A stretch of 64,000 nucleotides of DNA from Rhodococcus pyridinivorans (GCF_900105195.1 NZ_FNRX01000002.1:868001-932000), one strand, 5' to 3'. Shown: positions 17,410 through 27,229, numbered from the stretch's first letter. Made by a program: numbers and translations. The notes: generated by a model from the sequence alone, not told the origin.

Positions 17410-18675
17410 ATGGAAAGCAGCGTTGTCGACACAGGCCGCGATACCCCGGTGGAGTGGACCGACGACCTCACCCGAGTGCCGTATCGGGTGTTCCAGGACC
17501 AGGATGTCTACGCCGCCGAGCAGACCAAGCTGTTCCAGGGGCCGTATTGGAGCTACCTGTGCCTCGAGGCAGAGGTGGCCGACCCGGGAGACTACTGCTC
17601 GACCTTCGTCGGCGAGACGCCGGTGATCGTGGCACGTGATCGCGACGGGGAGCTCTACGGATTCGAGAACCGCTGTGCCCACCGCGGTGCCCTCCTGGCA
17701 CTGGACGACCGCGGAAACACGAAGGACTTCACCTGCGTCTACCACGCCTGGAGCTACAACCTGCAGGGCGATCTGACCGGCGTCGCCTTCAAAGACGGAA
17801 TCAAAGGCAAAGGGGGAATGCCTGATTCGTTCTGCATGGAGGATCACGGCCCGCGCAAGATGCGCATCGCCGTCCTCCACGGCCTGGTCTTCGGAAGCTT
17901 TTCCGATGACGTGCCGGACATCGAAGAGTATCTCGGCGAAGAGATCACGAGCCGGATCGCCCGGGTCCTCAGTGGCCGTACGCCCGAGATCATCGGACGC
18001 TTCACGCAGGTGCTTCCCAACAACTGGAAGCTGTACGTAGAGAACGTCAAGGACTCCTACCACGCCAGCATCCTGCACCTGTTCTTCACCACCTTCGAAC
18101 TCAACCGCCTGTCGCAGCGCGGCGGGATCATCGTCGACGAGAGCGGCGGCCACCACGTCAGTTACTCGGCGATCGACCGAGACGCCGAGAAGGACGTCGC
18201 CTACGCCGACCAGAACATCCGATCCGAAAGCGCCTACAAACTGGCCGATCCGTCGCTGCTCGAGGGGTTCAGCGAGGTCGGCGACGATACGACGCTGCAG
18301 ATCCTCTCCGTCTTCCCGGGTTTCGTGCTGCAACAGATCCAGAACTCCGTGGCCGTGCGCCAGATCCTGCCGACCGGAGTCGAGCAAACCCGCTTGAACT
18401 GGACATATCTCGGATTCGAAGAAGACACGCCCGAGCAGCGAGAGATCCGTCTCAAGCAGTCCAACCTGGTGGGCCCCGCAGGTTACATCTCGATGGAGGA
18501 CGGCTGCGTCGGAGGTTTCGTGCAACGCGGAATCGCAGGTGCAGCAAGCGAGTCTGCAGTGCTCGAAATGGGAGGAAGTCTGGCCGAATCCAGCGAGAGC
18601 CGTGTCACCGAAGCATCGGTACGCGGCTTCTGGAAGGCATACCGGACCGCGATGAACCGACAGGAAGAGGCATGA
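17410..18675 (+). CDS. tpaAa: Terephthalate 1,2-dioxygenase, oxygenase large subunit
   Basis: A 421-residue Rieske oxygenase alpha subunit that adds dioxygen to terephthalate, giving the 1,2-dihydrodiol. It follows Comamonas TphA2 along its whole length: [54 protein letters not shown] blocks. The Rieske ligands are Cys89-X-His91 and Cys109-X2-His112. Mononuclear iron ligands fall in [15 protein letters not shown]. It overlaps the small subunit start by four bases. Function is well supported by the complete operon around it. Confidence 0.93.
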   Translation: MESSVVDTGRDTPVEWTDDLTRVPYRVFQDQDVYAAEQTKLFQGPYWSYLCLEAEVADPGDYCSTFVGETPVIVARDRDGELYGFENRCAHRGALLALDDRGNTKDFTCVYHAWSYNLQGDLTGVAFKDGIKGKGGMPDSFCMEDHGPRKMRIAVLHGLVFGSFSDDVPDIEEYLGEEITSRIARVLSGRTPEIIGRFTQVLPNNWKLYVENVKDSYHASILHLFFTTFELNRLSQRGGIIVDESGGHHVSYSAIDRDAEKDVAYADQNIRSESAYKLADPSLLEGFSEVGDDTTLQILSVFPGFVLQQIQNSVAVRQILPTGVEQTRLNWTYLGFEEDTPEQREIRLKQSNLVGPAGYISMEDGCVGGFVQRGIAGAASESAVLEMGGSLAESSESRVTEASVRGFWKAYRTAMNRQEEA

Positions 18676-19142
18676 GCATGAACGACTTCCAGCGAATCGG
18701 CCGTGTGCAGGCCGACTACTCCCGTTGCATCGACGAGGGCCCGCTCGAGCGTTGGCCGGACTTTTTCGTCGAGGACTGCATGTACCGGATCACCACCGCG
18801 CAGAACTACAGCGAGGGCCTGCCCGCAGGACTGGTATGGGCCAACACTCGCCGCATGCTCGTCGACCGCGTATCGGCACTGCGCGAAGCCAACATCTACG
18901 AGCGACACACCTACCGTCATATCCTGGGCCAGCCCCTGGTGCTGGACGAGAACGGCGACGGTATCCATGCCGAAACCAGCTTCCTGGTGGTGCGGGTGAT
19001 GCGTGACGGCCAATCCGACATCTTCACCAGCGGGCGATATGTCGACCGGTACGTGGAGGTCGACGGTCAGTTGAAGATTGCCGAACGGGTCGTGGTGTGC
19101 GACAGCACCAACATCGATACCTTGCTGGCGCTCCCACTATGA
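18672..19142 (+). CDS. tpaAb: Terephthalate 1,2-dioxygenase, oxygenase small subunit
   Basis: A 156-residue beta subunit of a ring-hydroxylating dioxygenase (cystatin-like fold, TphA3 type). The [18 protein letters not shown] segment, the HTYRHILG block and the ending [18 protein letters not shown] are typical. It stabilises the alpha-beta hexamer. It overlaps tpaAa by four bases and its TGA overlaps the tpaC ATG, so the subunits should be made in step. Confidence 0.93.
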   Translation: MSMNDFQRIGRVQADYSRCIDEGPLERWPDFFVEDCMYRITTAQNYSEGLPAGLVWANTRRMLVDRVSALREANIYERHTYRHILGQPLVLDENGDGIHAETSFLVVRVMRDGQSDIFTSGRYVDRYVEVDGQLKIAERVVVCDSTNIDTLLALPL

Positions 19143-20152
19143 ACGGGTCCCCGCCCCGGGTCCTGCTCACAATCGGCGACCCGAACGGAATCGGCCCCGA
19201 AATCGCGGTGAAAGCCGTCGTGGCAGCACAGGAACATCCCGCATTCAATCCGGTCCTGGTGGGCGATCGACATGTCATCGAATCGCTCGCCCACCAGGGC
19301 GGCATGACGCTCCGCGAGACGGTCGACGGCCACCGCGCACCCCTCGCCGGTGTGGTCGACATCCTCCCCGTCGACTCGTTGCCCCCCGGAGCGTTCGCTC
19401 CGGGCCGGGTGAGCGCAGAAGCCGGGACGGCGACCGTGGCGTACCTCGAACGCGCGGTGCGCTGCCTGCAGGGCGGTGGAGCCCGCGGCATCGTCGCGTG
19501 CCCGCACTCGGAAACCGCGATCAACGCCGCCGGTATCTCTTTCAACGGATATCCAGGCATGCTGGCCGAACTCGTCGGCGCGCGACGGGACGAGGTTTTC
19601 CTGATGCTCGTCGGTGCCGGCCTGCGCATCGTGCACGCCACCTTGCACGAATCATTGAAAGATGCGCTCGGGCGCCTCACACCGGAGCTGGTGTACAGGG
19701 CAGCGCACGCTGTGGTGCAGACCCTTCAGGACCAGGGCATCGCGTCCCCGCGTATCGGCGTGTTCGGTATCAATCCGCATGCCGGAGAAGGCGGCCTGTT
19801 CGGCGACGACGATCTGCGGGTGACAGCGCCTGCGGTCGAGCGGCTGCGCGCCGCAGGGATCGACGCCTGCGGACCGGTCGGAGCCGACCTCATGCTCGGC
19901 GATACCAGCTTCGACGCGTTCGTCGCCATGTACCACGACCAGGGCCATATTCCCGTCAAACTCCTCGCCGGACGCACCGCAGCCGCGATGACGATCGGCG
20001 CCGGCGTGCGGTTCTCCAGTGTCGGGCACGGCGCCGGGTTCGACATCGCCGGCAAGGGAACAGCCGATGCGGACGCCGTTGTCGCGGCGGTGCGGCTGGT
20101 CGGCGCCACCGCCGGCGCCTCATCACACGTAACCGCAGGAGTCACGTCATGA
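19139..20152 (+). CDS. tpaC: 1,2-dihydroxy-3,5-cyclohexadiene-1,4-dicarboxylate dehydrogenase (PdxA-like)
   Basis: The ATG at 19139, inside the preceding stop (ATGA), gives 337 residues; an in-frame upstream ATG at 19097 lies inside tpaAb. It is a PdxA-fold metal-dependent oxidative decarboxylase that turns the terephthalate dihydrodiol into protocatechuate. Motifs: ITIGDPNGIGPEI-type start (LLTIGDPNGIGPE), YHDQGHIPVK and VGHGAGFDIAGKGTAD, with histidines that bind the metal in this family. The TphB relatives have the same fold. Confidence 0.92.
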   Translation: MNGSPPRVLLTIGDPNGIGPEIAVKAVVAAQEHPAFNPVLVGDRHVIESLAHQGGMTLRETVDGHRAPLAGVVDILPVDSLPPGAFAPGRVSAEAGTATVAYLERAVRCLQGGGARGIVACPHSETAINAAGISFNGYPGMLAELVGARRDEVFLMLVGAGLRIVHATLHESLKDALGRLTPELVYRAAHAVVQTLQDQGIASPRIGVFGINPHAGEGGLFGDDDLRVTAPAVERLRAAGIDACGPVGADLMLGDTSFDAFVAMYHDQGHIPVKLLAGRTAAAMTIGAGVRFSSVGHGAGFDIAGKGTADADAVVAAVRLVGATAGASSHVTAGVTS

Positions 20153-21159
20153 CCTACCAGGTAACCGTCACGGGATCGGACATCAATTTTCCGTGCGAGC
20201 CCGACGAGAGTGTGCTCGACGCGGCGGAACGCGCGGGATACGCGATCCCGTACTCGTGCCGCAAAGGCGTGTGTTCGAGTTGTGAAGGTGCGCTCGATGC
20301 CGGCAGCCTCGCGGTGCGCGGCCGGGGAACGGCGCAAGGCCCCGAAAACGGAGTGCTGTTCTGTCAGGCGCAGCCCACCACGGACGTCGACATCACACCG
20401 AAGCGGATCACCGAACGAGACAAGGTGGTACGTAAGCAACTCACCGCGAAGGTCCACCGAATCACTCGCCCGACACCCGATGTCGCGGTCGTGCAGCTGC
20501 GTCTGCCCACCGGAGTGCGTGCGAAGTTCGCCGCGGGTCAGTACCTCAAGGTTTTTCTCGACGACGGGGACAGCCGCAACTATTCGATGGCGAATCCGCC
20601 GCACGAGAACGACGGAGTGCAACTGCACATTCGTCACGTGCAGGGGGGACGATTCTCCGAGGAGGTGCTTCGCACGCTCGAGAAGGGAAGCAAACTGAGA
20701 ATCGAGCTGCCCTACGGCGAGTTCTCGTTGAACCCCGACTCGGACAGGCCCGTCATCTTCGTCGCCAGCGGCACCGGCTTCGCCCCGGTGAAGTCGATCG
20801 TCGAGGACCACCTCAAACGCGGGGGAGAGCGGTCGTTGCATCTCTACTGGGGTGCACGACGGCAAGAGGACATCTACCTGCCCGAGTTGCCCGAGAAGTG
20901 GCCCTCGGTTTCGGATCGGGTTTGCTTCACTCCGGTCCTGTCGCATCCCGCCGAGGACTGGACCGGTCGCACCGGTCTCGTTCATCGAGCCGTGCTCGAG
21001 GATTATGCAGACCTCAGCGGCCACGAGGTCTATGCATGCGGAAGTCCCGCAATGACCTCGGCGGCACGCGAGGATTTCGTCCACGAGGCCGGTTTGGCAC
21101 CGGACAACTTCTACTGCGACGCCTTCGTACCGTCGGGCGATCTTGTTGTCACCGCGTGA
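20149..21159 (+). CDS. tpaB: Terephthalate 1,2-dioxygenase reductase
   Basis: The ATG at 20149 (ATGA overlap with tpaC) gives 336 residues. An N-terminal plant-type 2Fe-2S domain uses Cys37, Cys42, Cys45 and Cys72. A FAD-binding barrel follows (RNYSMANPP) and then an NAD domain (VASGTGFAPVKSI; ACGSPAM). It feeds NADH electrons to TpaAaAb. The open frame extends far upstream through tpaC, but that part is a shadow. Confidence 0.92.
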   Translation: MTYQVTVTGSDINFPCEPDESVLDAAERAGYAIPYSCRKGVCSSCEGALDAGSLAVRGRGTAQGPENGVLFCQAQPTTDVDITPKRITERDKVVRKQLTAKVHRITRPTPDVAVVQLRLPTGVRAKFAAGQYLKVFLDDGDSRNYSMANPPHENDGVQLHIRHVQGGRFSEEVLRTLEKGSKLRIELPYGEFSLNPDSDRPVIFVASGTGFAPVKSIVEDHLKRGGERSLHLYWGARRQEDIYLPELPEKWPSVSDRVCFTPVLSHPAEDWTGRTGLVHRAVLEDYADLSGHEVYACGSPAMTSAAREDFVHEAGLAPDNFYCDAFVPSGDLVVTA

Positions 21160-21213
21160 TCCGCTACCACCACCACATCCGGGAATCCCGGTACCAGACA
21201 CTGTGAGGCACTC

Positions 21214-22593
21214 ATGTCCATCGCACCATCGCGCGTGACACTGCCGGATTTCATCGATTCGCGGCCGGTGAGTCGATACCAGTACATCGTGATCGGCCTG
21301 TGTGGGTTGGTCATGTTCATCGACGGCTTCGACACCCAGAGCATCAGCTACATGGCGCCCCACATCGCCGAGGAGTGGGGTCTGTCGAAACAAGTGCTCG
21401 GGCCCATCTTCTCTGCCGCTCTCGCCGGTCTGATGGTCGGCTATCTGGCGCTCTCGCCGCTGTCCGAGCGGTTCGGTCACCGCCGGATGATTATTGCGAG
21501 CACAGTCCTCTTCGCGCTCGGCACGTTGGCCGCGGCCTGGTCGCAGAACGTCACCGAGCTGATGGCGTTGCGTTTCATCACCGGAATGGGACTCGGTGCT
21601 GCTGCGCCCAGTGCCATCGCGCTGACGGGCGAATACAGCCCCAAGCGTCTTCGAGCGACCTTCGTCCTGGCGATCTACTGCGGTTTCTCCCTCGGTTTCG
21701 TCGCGGCAGGGTTGGTCTCCGGTTGGCTGATCCCGATCTTCGGCTGGCGCTCGGTGCTCGTCGTCGGCGCAGTAGCACCGCTTCTGCTGCTCCCGGCATT
21801 GCTGCGCTTTCTGCCGGACTCGCTCACCTTGATGATCAACAAAGGTGCCGAACCCAAGCGGGTCAGGTCGATCCTGCGCAGGATCGATCCCGGTCTCGCC
21901 GCCGGCTCCGACTTCACCTACGAGGCAGAGAAGCAGCCTGACGAACAGCGCACTGCACTGAGGAACCTGTTCACCCGTGACCGGGTGTTGGGCACGCTGC
22001 TGCTGTGGTTGGTCTTCGTCATCAATCTCGGTGAGTTCTACGCACTGCAGAGCTGGCTACCGTCGATCATGACGAGCCTGGACTACGACATGGGTACGGT
22101 GGTCACCGCTACGACCCTGACGACTGTCGGCGGCATCGCTGCGGCGTTTGTCACCGGGCCGTGTATGGACCGACTCGGTGCGTATCTCACCCTCGGAACG
22201 GTGTACATCGTCGGATTCGCGTTCGTCGCATTGACCGGTCTTGCTTTGAGTGCGCCGTTGTGGGTCCTGCTGACTGCCAACTTCTTTGCGGGTGTGTGTA
22301 TCAGCGGCGGACAGAAGAGCTTGATCGCCTTGTCTGCGGTGTTCTATCCGACATCGATGCGTTCGACCGGTGTCGGTTGGGCATTGGGTGTGGGCCGCAT
22401 CGGTGGAATTGTCGGGCCGATCGTGGTCGGAGCGGCTCTCGGGATGGGGTGGTCCGCCAGTGCAGTGTTCTATGCGATGTCGATTCCCATGCTCGTGGCC
22501 GGCGTGGCGGTACTGCTCCTGGGTCGATGGGTCCGGAGCGACAAACACCCCGACCGTGCGGTGGCGGAAAGTCAGTCGCTGGCGCACAAGTAG
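21214..22593 (+). CDS. tpaK: MFS aromatic acid:proton symporter, probable terephthalate importer
   Basis: A 459-residue transporter of the aromatic acid:H+ symporter type. The first segment carries the signature DGFDTQSISYMAP (DGxD in helix 1), and the segment 2-3 loop is SERFGHRRMI. It lies 54 bases after tpaB on the same strand, as in the known Rhodococcus terephthalate cluster. A strong terminator follows. Terephthalate as substrate is inferred from the operon. Confidence 0.87.
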   Translation: MSIAPSRVTLPDFIDSRPVSRYQYIVIGLCGLVMFIDGFDTQSISYMAPHIAEEWGLSKQVLGPIFSAALAGLMVGYLALSPLSERFGHRRMIIASTVLFALGTLAAAWSQNVTELMALRFITGMGLGAAAPSAIALTGEYSPKRLRATFVLAIYCGFSLGFVAAGLVSGWLIPIFGWRSVLVVGAVAPLLLLPALLRFLPDSLTLMINKGAEPKRVRSILRRIDPGLAAGSDFTYEAEKQPDEQRTALRNLFTRDRVLGTLLLWLVFVINLGEFYALQSWLPSIMTSLDYDMGTVVTATTLTTVGGIAAAFVTGPCMDRLGAYLTLGTVYIVGFAFVALTGLALSAPLWVLLTANFFAGVCISGGQKSLIALSAVFYPTSMRSTGVGWALGVGRIGGIVGPIVVGAALGMGWSASAVFYAMSIPMLVAGVAVLLLGRWVRSDKHPDRAVAESQSLAHK

Positions 22594-22730
22594 TACGAGT
22601 CGGCGACATGCCGAGGAGTCGGAGCCGGGGCTGCTCCGCGAACGGATGTCCGCGTACCCGCTTGCGGGTCGGTCCGGGTAGAGCCGTCTCTGTCGGTGTT
22701 CGGTGAGTGCTGCCGTTATGCGTCTCCACG

Positions 22731-22790
22731 GCATGGGCCGTCCTTCGGTTCGCTTTTCGTCAGGTCGACGAACCGAAGGGCGGCCCGTGC
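22731..22790. terminator. Terminator of the tpa operon
   Basis: A long hairpin with arms 22735-22752 and 22769-22786 (18 bp, one mismatch), extendable to 22 bp at the base, around a 16-base loop. It lies 140 bases after tpaK and ends the operon. Confidence 0.75.
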
Positions 22791-22924
22791 CCAGGGTTGT
22801 TGATGGAGATCGCGAATCGCGGAAGCTCGCGAGTTCGTCGGGTGACAGCCGACGTCGCGCTGCACGGCAATGTGCGTGCGACTGCATGGAGTTTGCGGGG
22901 GTACCGAGCGGGTACGCGAAGACG

Positions 22925-24018
22925 GTGTCGGCGAACGAGCATCTGCAAGGATCGCGTTCCGGTGCCGGCGGTGAGCAGGTCTCGGTGTTGTTGATCGCGG
23001 ATCCGGGCGAGCCGGCGGCACTGGCCGAACGCATTGCGGAGTACCTGCCGGAACGCCTGCGCAGCTCTGCTCGCGTCGAGCGCCGGTGGACGGTGTGTGT
23101 GCGCAACGAACCGTATCTTCCCGACGAGCAAGCGGAGTTCGCGGAGGTCATCGACACGGTCGATCCGTCTTCGGAACACGAAGACATCGTCGTCTACCTC
23201 ACCGATCTGCCGCGCCGCGATGACACCCTGCCTGTGGTGGCCGACGTCAGCGCCGACCACAAATTCGCGCTCGTCTCGGTCGCGGGAGTGGGTGGTTTCG
23301 GCATCGAGCGTCGCGTTCGCACGGTCACCGAACTTGCGATCACCCACATACTCGGTGAGCCGGAACTCACGCCCGGGGCCGCGCGGCAGTTTCCGTCTAC
23401 GCAGATCGAGGACGGCATCCGGTATTTTGCGCCTTCGGGACTGCGGCGACTGCGGTTGTTGTCGGGGATGGTGCGTGCCAACCGGCCGTGGCGGCTGGTG
23501 ACCGGACTGTCGAAGGTTCTCGTCGGCGCGTTCGCCACGGGGGCGATCGCCTTGGCCACCAATACGATCTGGTTGTTCGCCGACACGATGGGACCGTGGC
23601 GTATGAGTGCGGTGACGGTCCTGTCGATCATGGCGATGATTCTCTGGCTGATCCTCGACCATGAACTGTGGGAGCGTCCGAAATCACCGGAGGAGCGTGA
23701 CCGTTCGGTGCTGTACAATACCGCGACCGTGGTGACCTTGACCGTTGGTGTCGTCGTGCTGCACGTGGCTCTGTTTTGTCTGCTGTTGGCTACTGCGAGT
23801 TTGACTCTTCCCCCGGAACTGTTGTCCCGTGTTCTCGGGCACGGGGTGAGCTTCTCCGACTATCTGACGCTCACCTGGTTGCTGACGTCCATTGCGACCA
23901 TTGGGGGGCGCTCGGGTCGGGGCTCGAGGACGACGCCGCCGTCCGAGAGGCGGCATACGGGGTCCGTCAACGGCAACGCATGGAGAAGATGAGCGAGGCG
24001 TCGAACGAGACGGGGTAG
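22925..24018 (+). pseudogene. Membrane protein of unknown function, frameshifted near the C terminus
   Basis: A start at GTG 22925 (VSANEHLQ) is likely, because earlier start codons lie in or before the terminator. The protein has a soluble N-terminal half (VLLIADPGEPAALAERI) and about four membrane segments in the second half. The frame as read ends at 23992 in a basic tail, but at a run of six G (23903-23908) the other frame continues as GALGSGLEDDAAVREAAYG to a stop at 24018. That looks like the true C terminus, so one G seems lost. Homologues occur in actinobacteria without a known role. Confidence 0.6.
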
Positions 24019-24149
24019 GTGTCCTCGGGGCATCCGGTGGCGGGAACGTCAAAGACGGATCAGTGGAGATGGTTGTGGTCAGGTTTCGCACCTTGACCGG
24101 GGTTCGGTGAGACGGGGCCATTGTGACAAGAACGCGGTCTCGACGTCGT

Positions 24150-24310
24150 AGGTGAGAGCCGGCCTGTGGTGGGGTGATCGGTGACCGAGTTGTCGTGATT
24201 CGTCTGAGCCAGCCAATGCTTTCGTCGGTTTTCGGGTGGTGTCCGTGCAAGGGGGCCTTGTCGGTGACCTGGTCGGCGCTCATTATGGGCAACTGGGCAA
24301 AGAGATGATC
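24150..24310 (-). pseudogene. Decayed internal fragment of a LysR regulator
   Basis: Read on the minus strand, this stretch gives PVAHNERRPGHRQGPLARTPPENRRKHWLAQ-like fragments in shifted frames. They match ANHPLAQLPE, QVTNEFFVARKAPENWRNYWLA of the intact LysR protein at 25602, then jump to a match of its last residues (HNSITEGAHRTTG). DNA similarity is direct, for example GGGCAACTGGGC here and at 26019. It is a relic with an internal deletion. Confidence 0.6.
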
Positions 24311-25299
24311 TGTGCGTCAGGCTCCCGAAGTGTCTGGGCATTCGGGAGCAGGGCGCTCATGAGAAGGGGGCCGAAATCGGCAGTCGCGGACAAGGCGATG
24401 CGGTGCCGCGATGCCGACGTGTCCGGTGATGCGTCCTCGTCGAAGGTCACGAGCGTGCGGCCACGATGCTCACCGTCGGTTTCTACCGAAATCGTGCATG
24501 AGGGGGACTCGTTCAAGCTGACCGAACCGAGGGCAATCGCTGCGGCAAGGGGGTCGTGCAACAGGCATTTGGAGTGGTCGAACTCCGGGTGTCGGTCGAG
24601 ATAGTAGGCGAGCATCGTTGCAGCGAGTTGGACTGCCGGATCGGTGGATGCGGTCTGCAGCAGGTCCACGTCGGCTCGGGAAAGACTGTGATTATTCGTG
24701 ATGTCGAGCGGTACCAGCGTGAGATTCCGCCAGGGGGCAGAGAACACTTGCGATGCGGCGACGGGGTCGGCGAAGATGTTGGCCTCGGCGTGGGGGGAGA
24801 CATTGCCGGGAACGAGGTGAGCGCCGCCCATGATGGTGATGGCACCGACAGTTTCTGGGAGGGTTTCGTCGATCGCCAGTGCGACCGCGATGTTCGTCAG
24901 TGGGCCGAGAGCGATGATGTGAAGCCGGGACCCGATCTCGTGAGCCGTTGCGACCAGCCGTTCTGCGGCGGCCATATGGTCCGTGGGCGTTTGGGACGGA
25001 GGTAAGTCCAGGCCGGCGAACCCGTTGGGTCCGTGGATCCATTGAGCACCTCCCCAAAACTCCCCGGTCATCGGTTCCTGTCTTCCTACTGCGACCGGGA
25101 TATCGGGGCGGCCGGTCAGCGCGAGCCAGCGACGCGCGTTCTCTGCGGCCTGGTCCACGGCGACATTGCCGGCAACTGCTCCGATGCCACGCAGATCGGC
25201 ATGGCATTTGATGAGGTATATCAACGCCAGTGCATCATCGATTCCCGGATCACAATCGACGTAGAAGACGGGGTCCCCACTGATTGAATTTTCTCCCAT
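24283..25299 (-). CDS. Inosine-uridine-type nucleoside hydrolase
   Basis: The ATG at 25299 gives 338 residues, the family's usual length; the frame continues upstream without similarity. The calcium-binding DCDPGIDDALAL motif lies near residues 14-25, and the family blocks GPLTNIAVAL, IMGGA and EANIFADPVAA follow. It hydrolyses the N-glycosidic bond of ribonucleosides. There is no clear Shine-Dalgarno sequence before this ATG. The gene sits between two decayed copies of neighbouring sequence (see findings), so it may have arrived with a duplication. Confidence 0.87.
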   Translation of the reverse strand: MGENSISGDPVFYVDCDPGIDDALALIYLIKCHADLRGIGAVAGNVAVDQAAENARRWLALTGRPDIPVAVGRQEPMTGEFWGGAQWIHGPNGFAGLDLPPSQTPTDHMAAAERLVATAHEIGSRLHIIALGPLTNIAVALAIDETLPETVGAITIMGGAHLVPGNVSPHAEANIFADPVAASQVFSAPWRNLTLVPLDITNNHSLSRADVDLLQTASTDPAVQLAATMLAYYLDRHPEFDHSKCLLHDPLAAAIALGSVSLNESPSCTISVETDGEHRGRTLVTFDEDASPDTSASRHRIALSATADFGPLLMSALLPNAQTLREPDAQIISLPSCP

Positions 25300-25601
25300 A
25301 GAAACGATTCTATCTTGAAAGCTGTTGTCGTTCTCTGTGACACGGTGACCCTCGGGCCGGGCCGGGTCGCCGAGGACGATGCCGTCCCAGGGGCGATACG
25401 GGGTCCCGCGGCGGCAACGCATGAAAGAACGAGACGAGCCAGGTGTCGAAGGACGCGGGCTCGTGGCTCTCGGCGACTCCGGCGCAGGAGCATCGAAGGG
25501 GAAGACCGGTGAGATAGCGGGGTCAGGTCTCGCACGCTGAGCAATGGGTTCGGTAAGAAGACACCAGTGATCGGAATGCTGATTCGAGGGGCCAGGAGAA
25601 G
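25300..25601. other. Intergenic region with decayed duplicate of upstream sequence
   Basis: The bases from about 25375 to 25430 resemble the end of the membrane gene (near 23928-24000): GAGGACGATGCCG, then ATACGGGGTC, then CGGCAACGCATG recur in order. The rest up to the LysR stop resembles 24060-24190. No functional gene is seen. Confidence 0.5.
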
Positions 25602-26570
25602 TCAGCCTGTCGTGCGGTGGGCACCTTCGGTGATCGAGTTGTGAGGCCGGGTGGACCATGCTCCGGGCACGGTGTGGAGCGAGGCCACAGCGCGTGCTGT
25701 GTCGATGAAATCCTGTACGGGTTTGGACGCGACATCCGTGCGCCAGGCGATGGACAGCGCCGTGGGCGGGATGTCGGTCACCGGCACGAATGCCAGGCTC
25801 GGTCTGCTGTAGAAGCGTTGCGTCGAGGCTTGTGAGAATGCCACGCCGCGCTCGGCGAGGATCGCTTCGAAGCATTCGTCGACGGTGGCGACGTCTGCGC
25901 CGACCCGCACCGGTTCGCCTTGGCGCGATTCTGTGGCCAGCCAGTAGTTTCGCCAGTTCTCGGGGGCTTTGCGTGCGACGAAGAACTCGTTGGTGACCTG
26001 TTCGACGCTCACCTCGGGCAACTGGGCGAGCGGATGATTCGCGGACACGACCATCACCCGGGGTTCGACGAACAGGGCTTCCATGCCCAGCCAGTCCTGC
26101 ATCAACAGCGGGGGCCGGACGAAGGCGACATCGGAGGATCCGTCGGCCAACCCGACATACGGGTCGGAGAAATCGTAGGAATGCATCTGCACCTGGATGC
26201 CCGGATGCAGCGACTGGAACGTACTGAGAATGTGCGGTGTGAGCTCGGCAGCTGCGTTGCCTTGGAAGCCGATGACCAACTTGCGGGTACTGACGCCGTG
26301 GGCGGCTTCGCGGGTGAGGTTGACGGCTCGTTCGGCGTTCGCCAGCAACCGGCGGCTTTCGTCGAGCAGGATCTGGCCGGCAGGGGTCAGTTCGACATGC
26401 CTGCTGCTGCGCAGCAGCAGCACCGCGCCGAGGTTCTGCTCGAGTTTGCGGATCTGCACGCTCAATGAGGGCTGAGCGATGTGCAGACGGGCGGCTGCGC
26501 GCCCGAAGTGCAACTCTTCCGCAACTGCCACAAAATAGGACAGAAGTCGCAGGTCGAGCTGGGGTTGCAT
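25602..26570 (-). CDS. LysR-type transcriptional regulator
   Basis: The ATG at 26570 (MQPQLDLRLLSYFVAVAEEL) gives 322 residues; the frame further upstream is not family sequence. The helix-turn-helix covers residues about 5-65 (FGRAAARLHIAQPSLSVQIRKLE), followed by a substrate-binding domain. It is divergent from the unit at 26788, and a T-N11-A type box lies between them, so it probably controls that unit and itself. The effector is unknown. Confidence 0.9.
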   Translation of the reverse strand: MQPQLDLRLLSYFVAVAEELHFGRAAARLHIAQPSLSVQIRKLEQNLGAVLLLRSSRHVELTPAGQILLDESRRLLANAERAVNLTREAAHGVSTRKLVIGFQGNAAAELTPHILSTFQSLHPGIQVQMHSYDFSDPYVGLADGSSDVAFVRPPLLMQDWLGMEALFVEPRVMVVSANHPLAQLPEVSVEQVTNEFFVARKAPENWRNYWLATESRQGEPVRVGADVATVDECFEAILAERGVAFSQASTQRFYSRPSLAFVPVTDIPPTALSIAWRTDVASKPVQDFIDTARAVASLHTVPGAWSTRPHNSITEGAHRTTG

Positions 26571-26616
26571 GTTTCCGAAGATAGCCAACACCACCCCGGG
26601 AGACCAGTAGTCATTG

Positions 26617-26639
26617 CCTATCGATCCGGGCCGGATAGG
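26617..26639. promoter_or_regulatory. Candidate LysR box
   Basis: CCTATC-N11-GATAGG, a perfect dyad with the T-N11-A spacing of LysR sites, lies in the 217-base region between the LysR start and the divergent gene at 26788. Confidence 0.6.
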
Positions 26640-26787
26640 TATTGGACGCACCCGGCGGACACGAGGTGTGATGGCTGTCATGGCCGGCACGGCATCCGGG
26701 AGGCCAGCACTTTCCGGATTCGGGTCGGCATACCGGAGCGAGTGCTCGCACTCGGCCTCGCTGTCTCCCTCATCGAAGGAATCCCAC

Positions 26788-27195
26788 ATGACCGTCACTA
26801 CGCGTGCCCTCGACACGGCCGACTGGGCTGCCTCGTTCACCGAGGCGAACAACACCGACCTCGAGATCCAGGCACACGGCAAGTACTTCACCTGCTCGTA
26901 CCTGCTCGACATGACCGACCACACGTTCGTCATCCAGATGAGCCGCGGCAACGTGGTGGACATCGCGATCGACCCCGGTCCGCTGGATGTGCCGTACCAG
27001 TTCGCGCTGCGTGCCAGCGCCGAGACCTGGCGCAACTTCGGCGTCCCGGTGCCCGCCCCGATGTACCACGGCATCTGGGCCGCGAGCTTCCAGCGCGACA
27101 TGAAGCTCGAAGGCGACATCCTGGTGTTGATGCAGAACCTGCGGTGCATCACCCGCCAGATCGAACTCCTGCGCACCGTCGGCGTCCCGGTCTGA
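26788..27195 (+). CDS. Small conserved protein of unknown function
   Basis: 135 residues from the ATG at 26788 after GAAGGA. It has no signal peptide and no membrane segment. The alternation of strands (LEIQAHGKYFTCSYLLDM, HTFVIQMSRG, VDIAIDPGP) and a C-terminal helix weakly recall SCP2-type lipid-binding proteins, but I cannot name the family. It precedes an alpha/beta hydrolase by 34 bases and is probably co-transcribed and LysR-controlled, so it may help bind the hydrolase's substrate. Confidence 0.7.
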   Translation: MTVTTRALDTADWAASFTEANNTDLEIQAHGKYFTCSYLLDMTDHTFVIQMSRGNVVDIAIDPGPLDVPYQFALRASAETWRNFGVPVPAPMYHGIWAASFQRDMKLEGDILVLMQNLRCITRQIELLRTVGVPV

Positions 27196-27229
27196 TCCTC
27201 CCACCCCCTTTGAGCCGTAAGGAACACTG

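Noticed and set aside
19726..21480. 584-codon minus-strand frame across tpaC and tpaB
   Set aside because: Shadow of two well-supported plus-strand genes.
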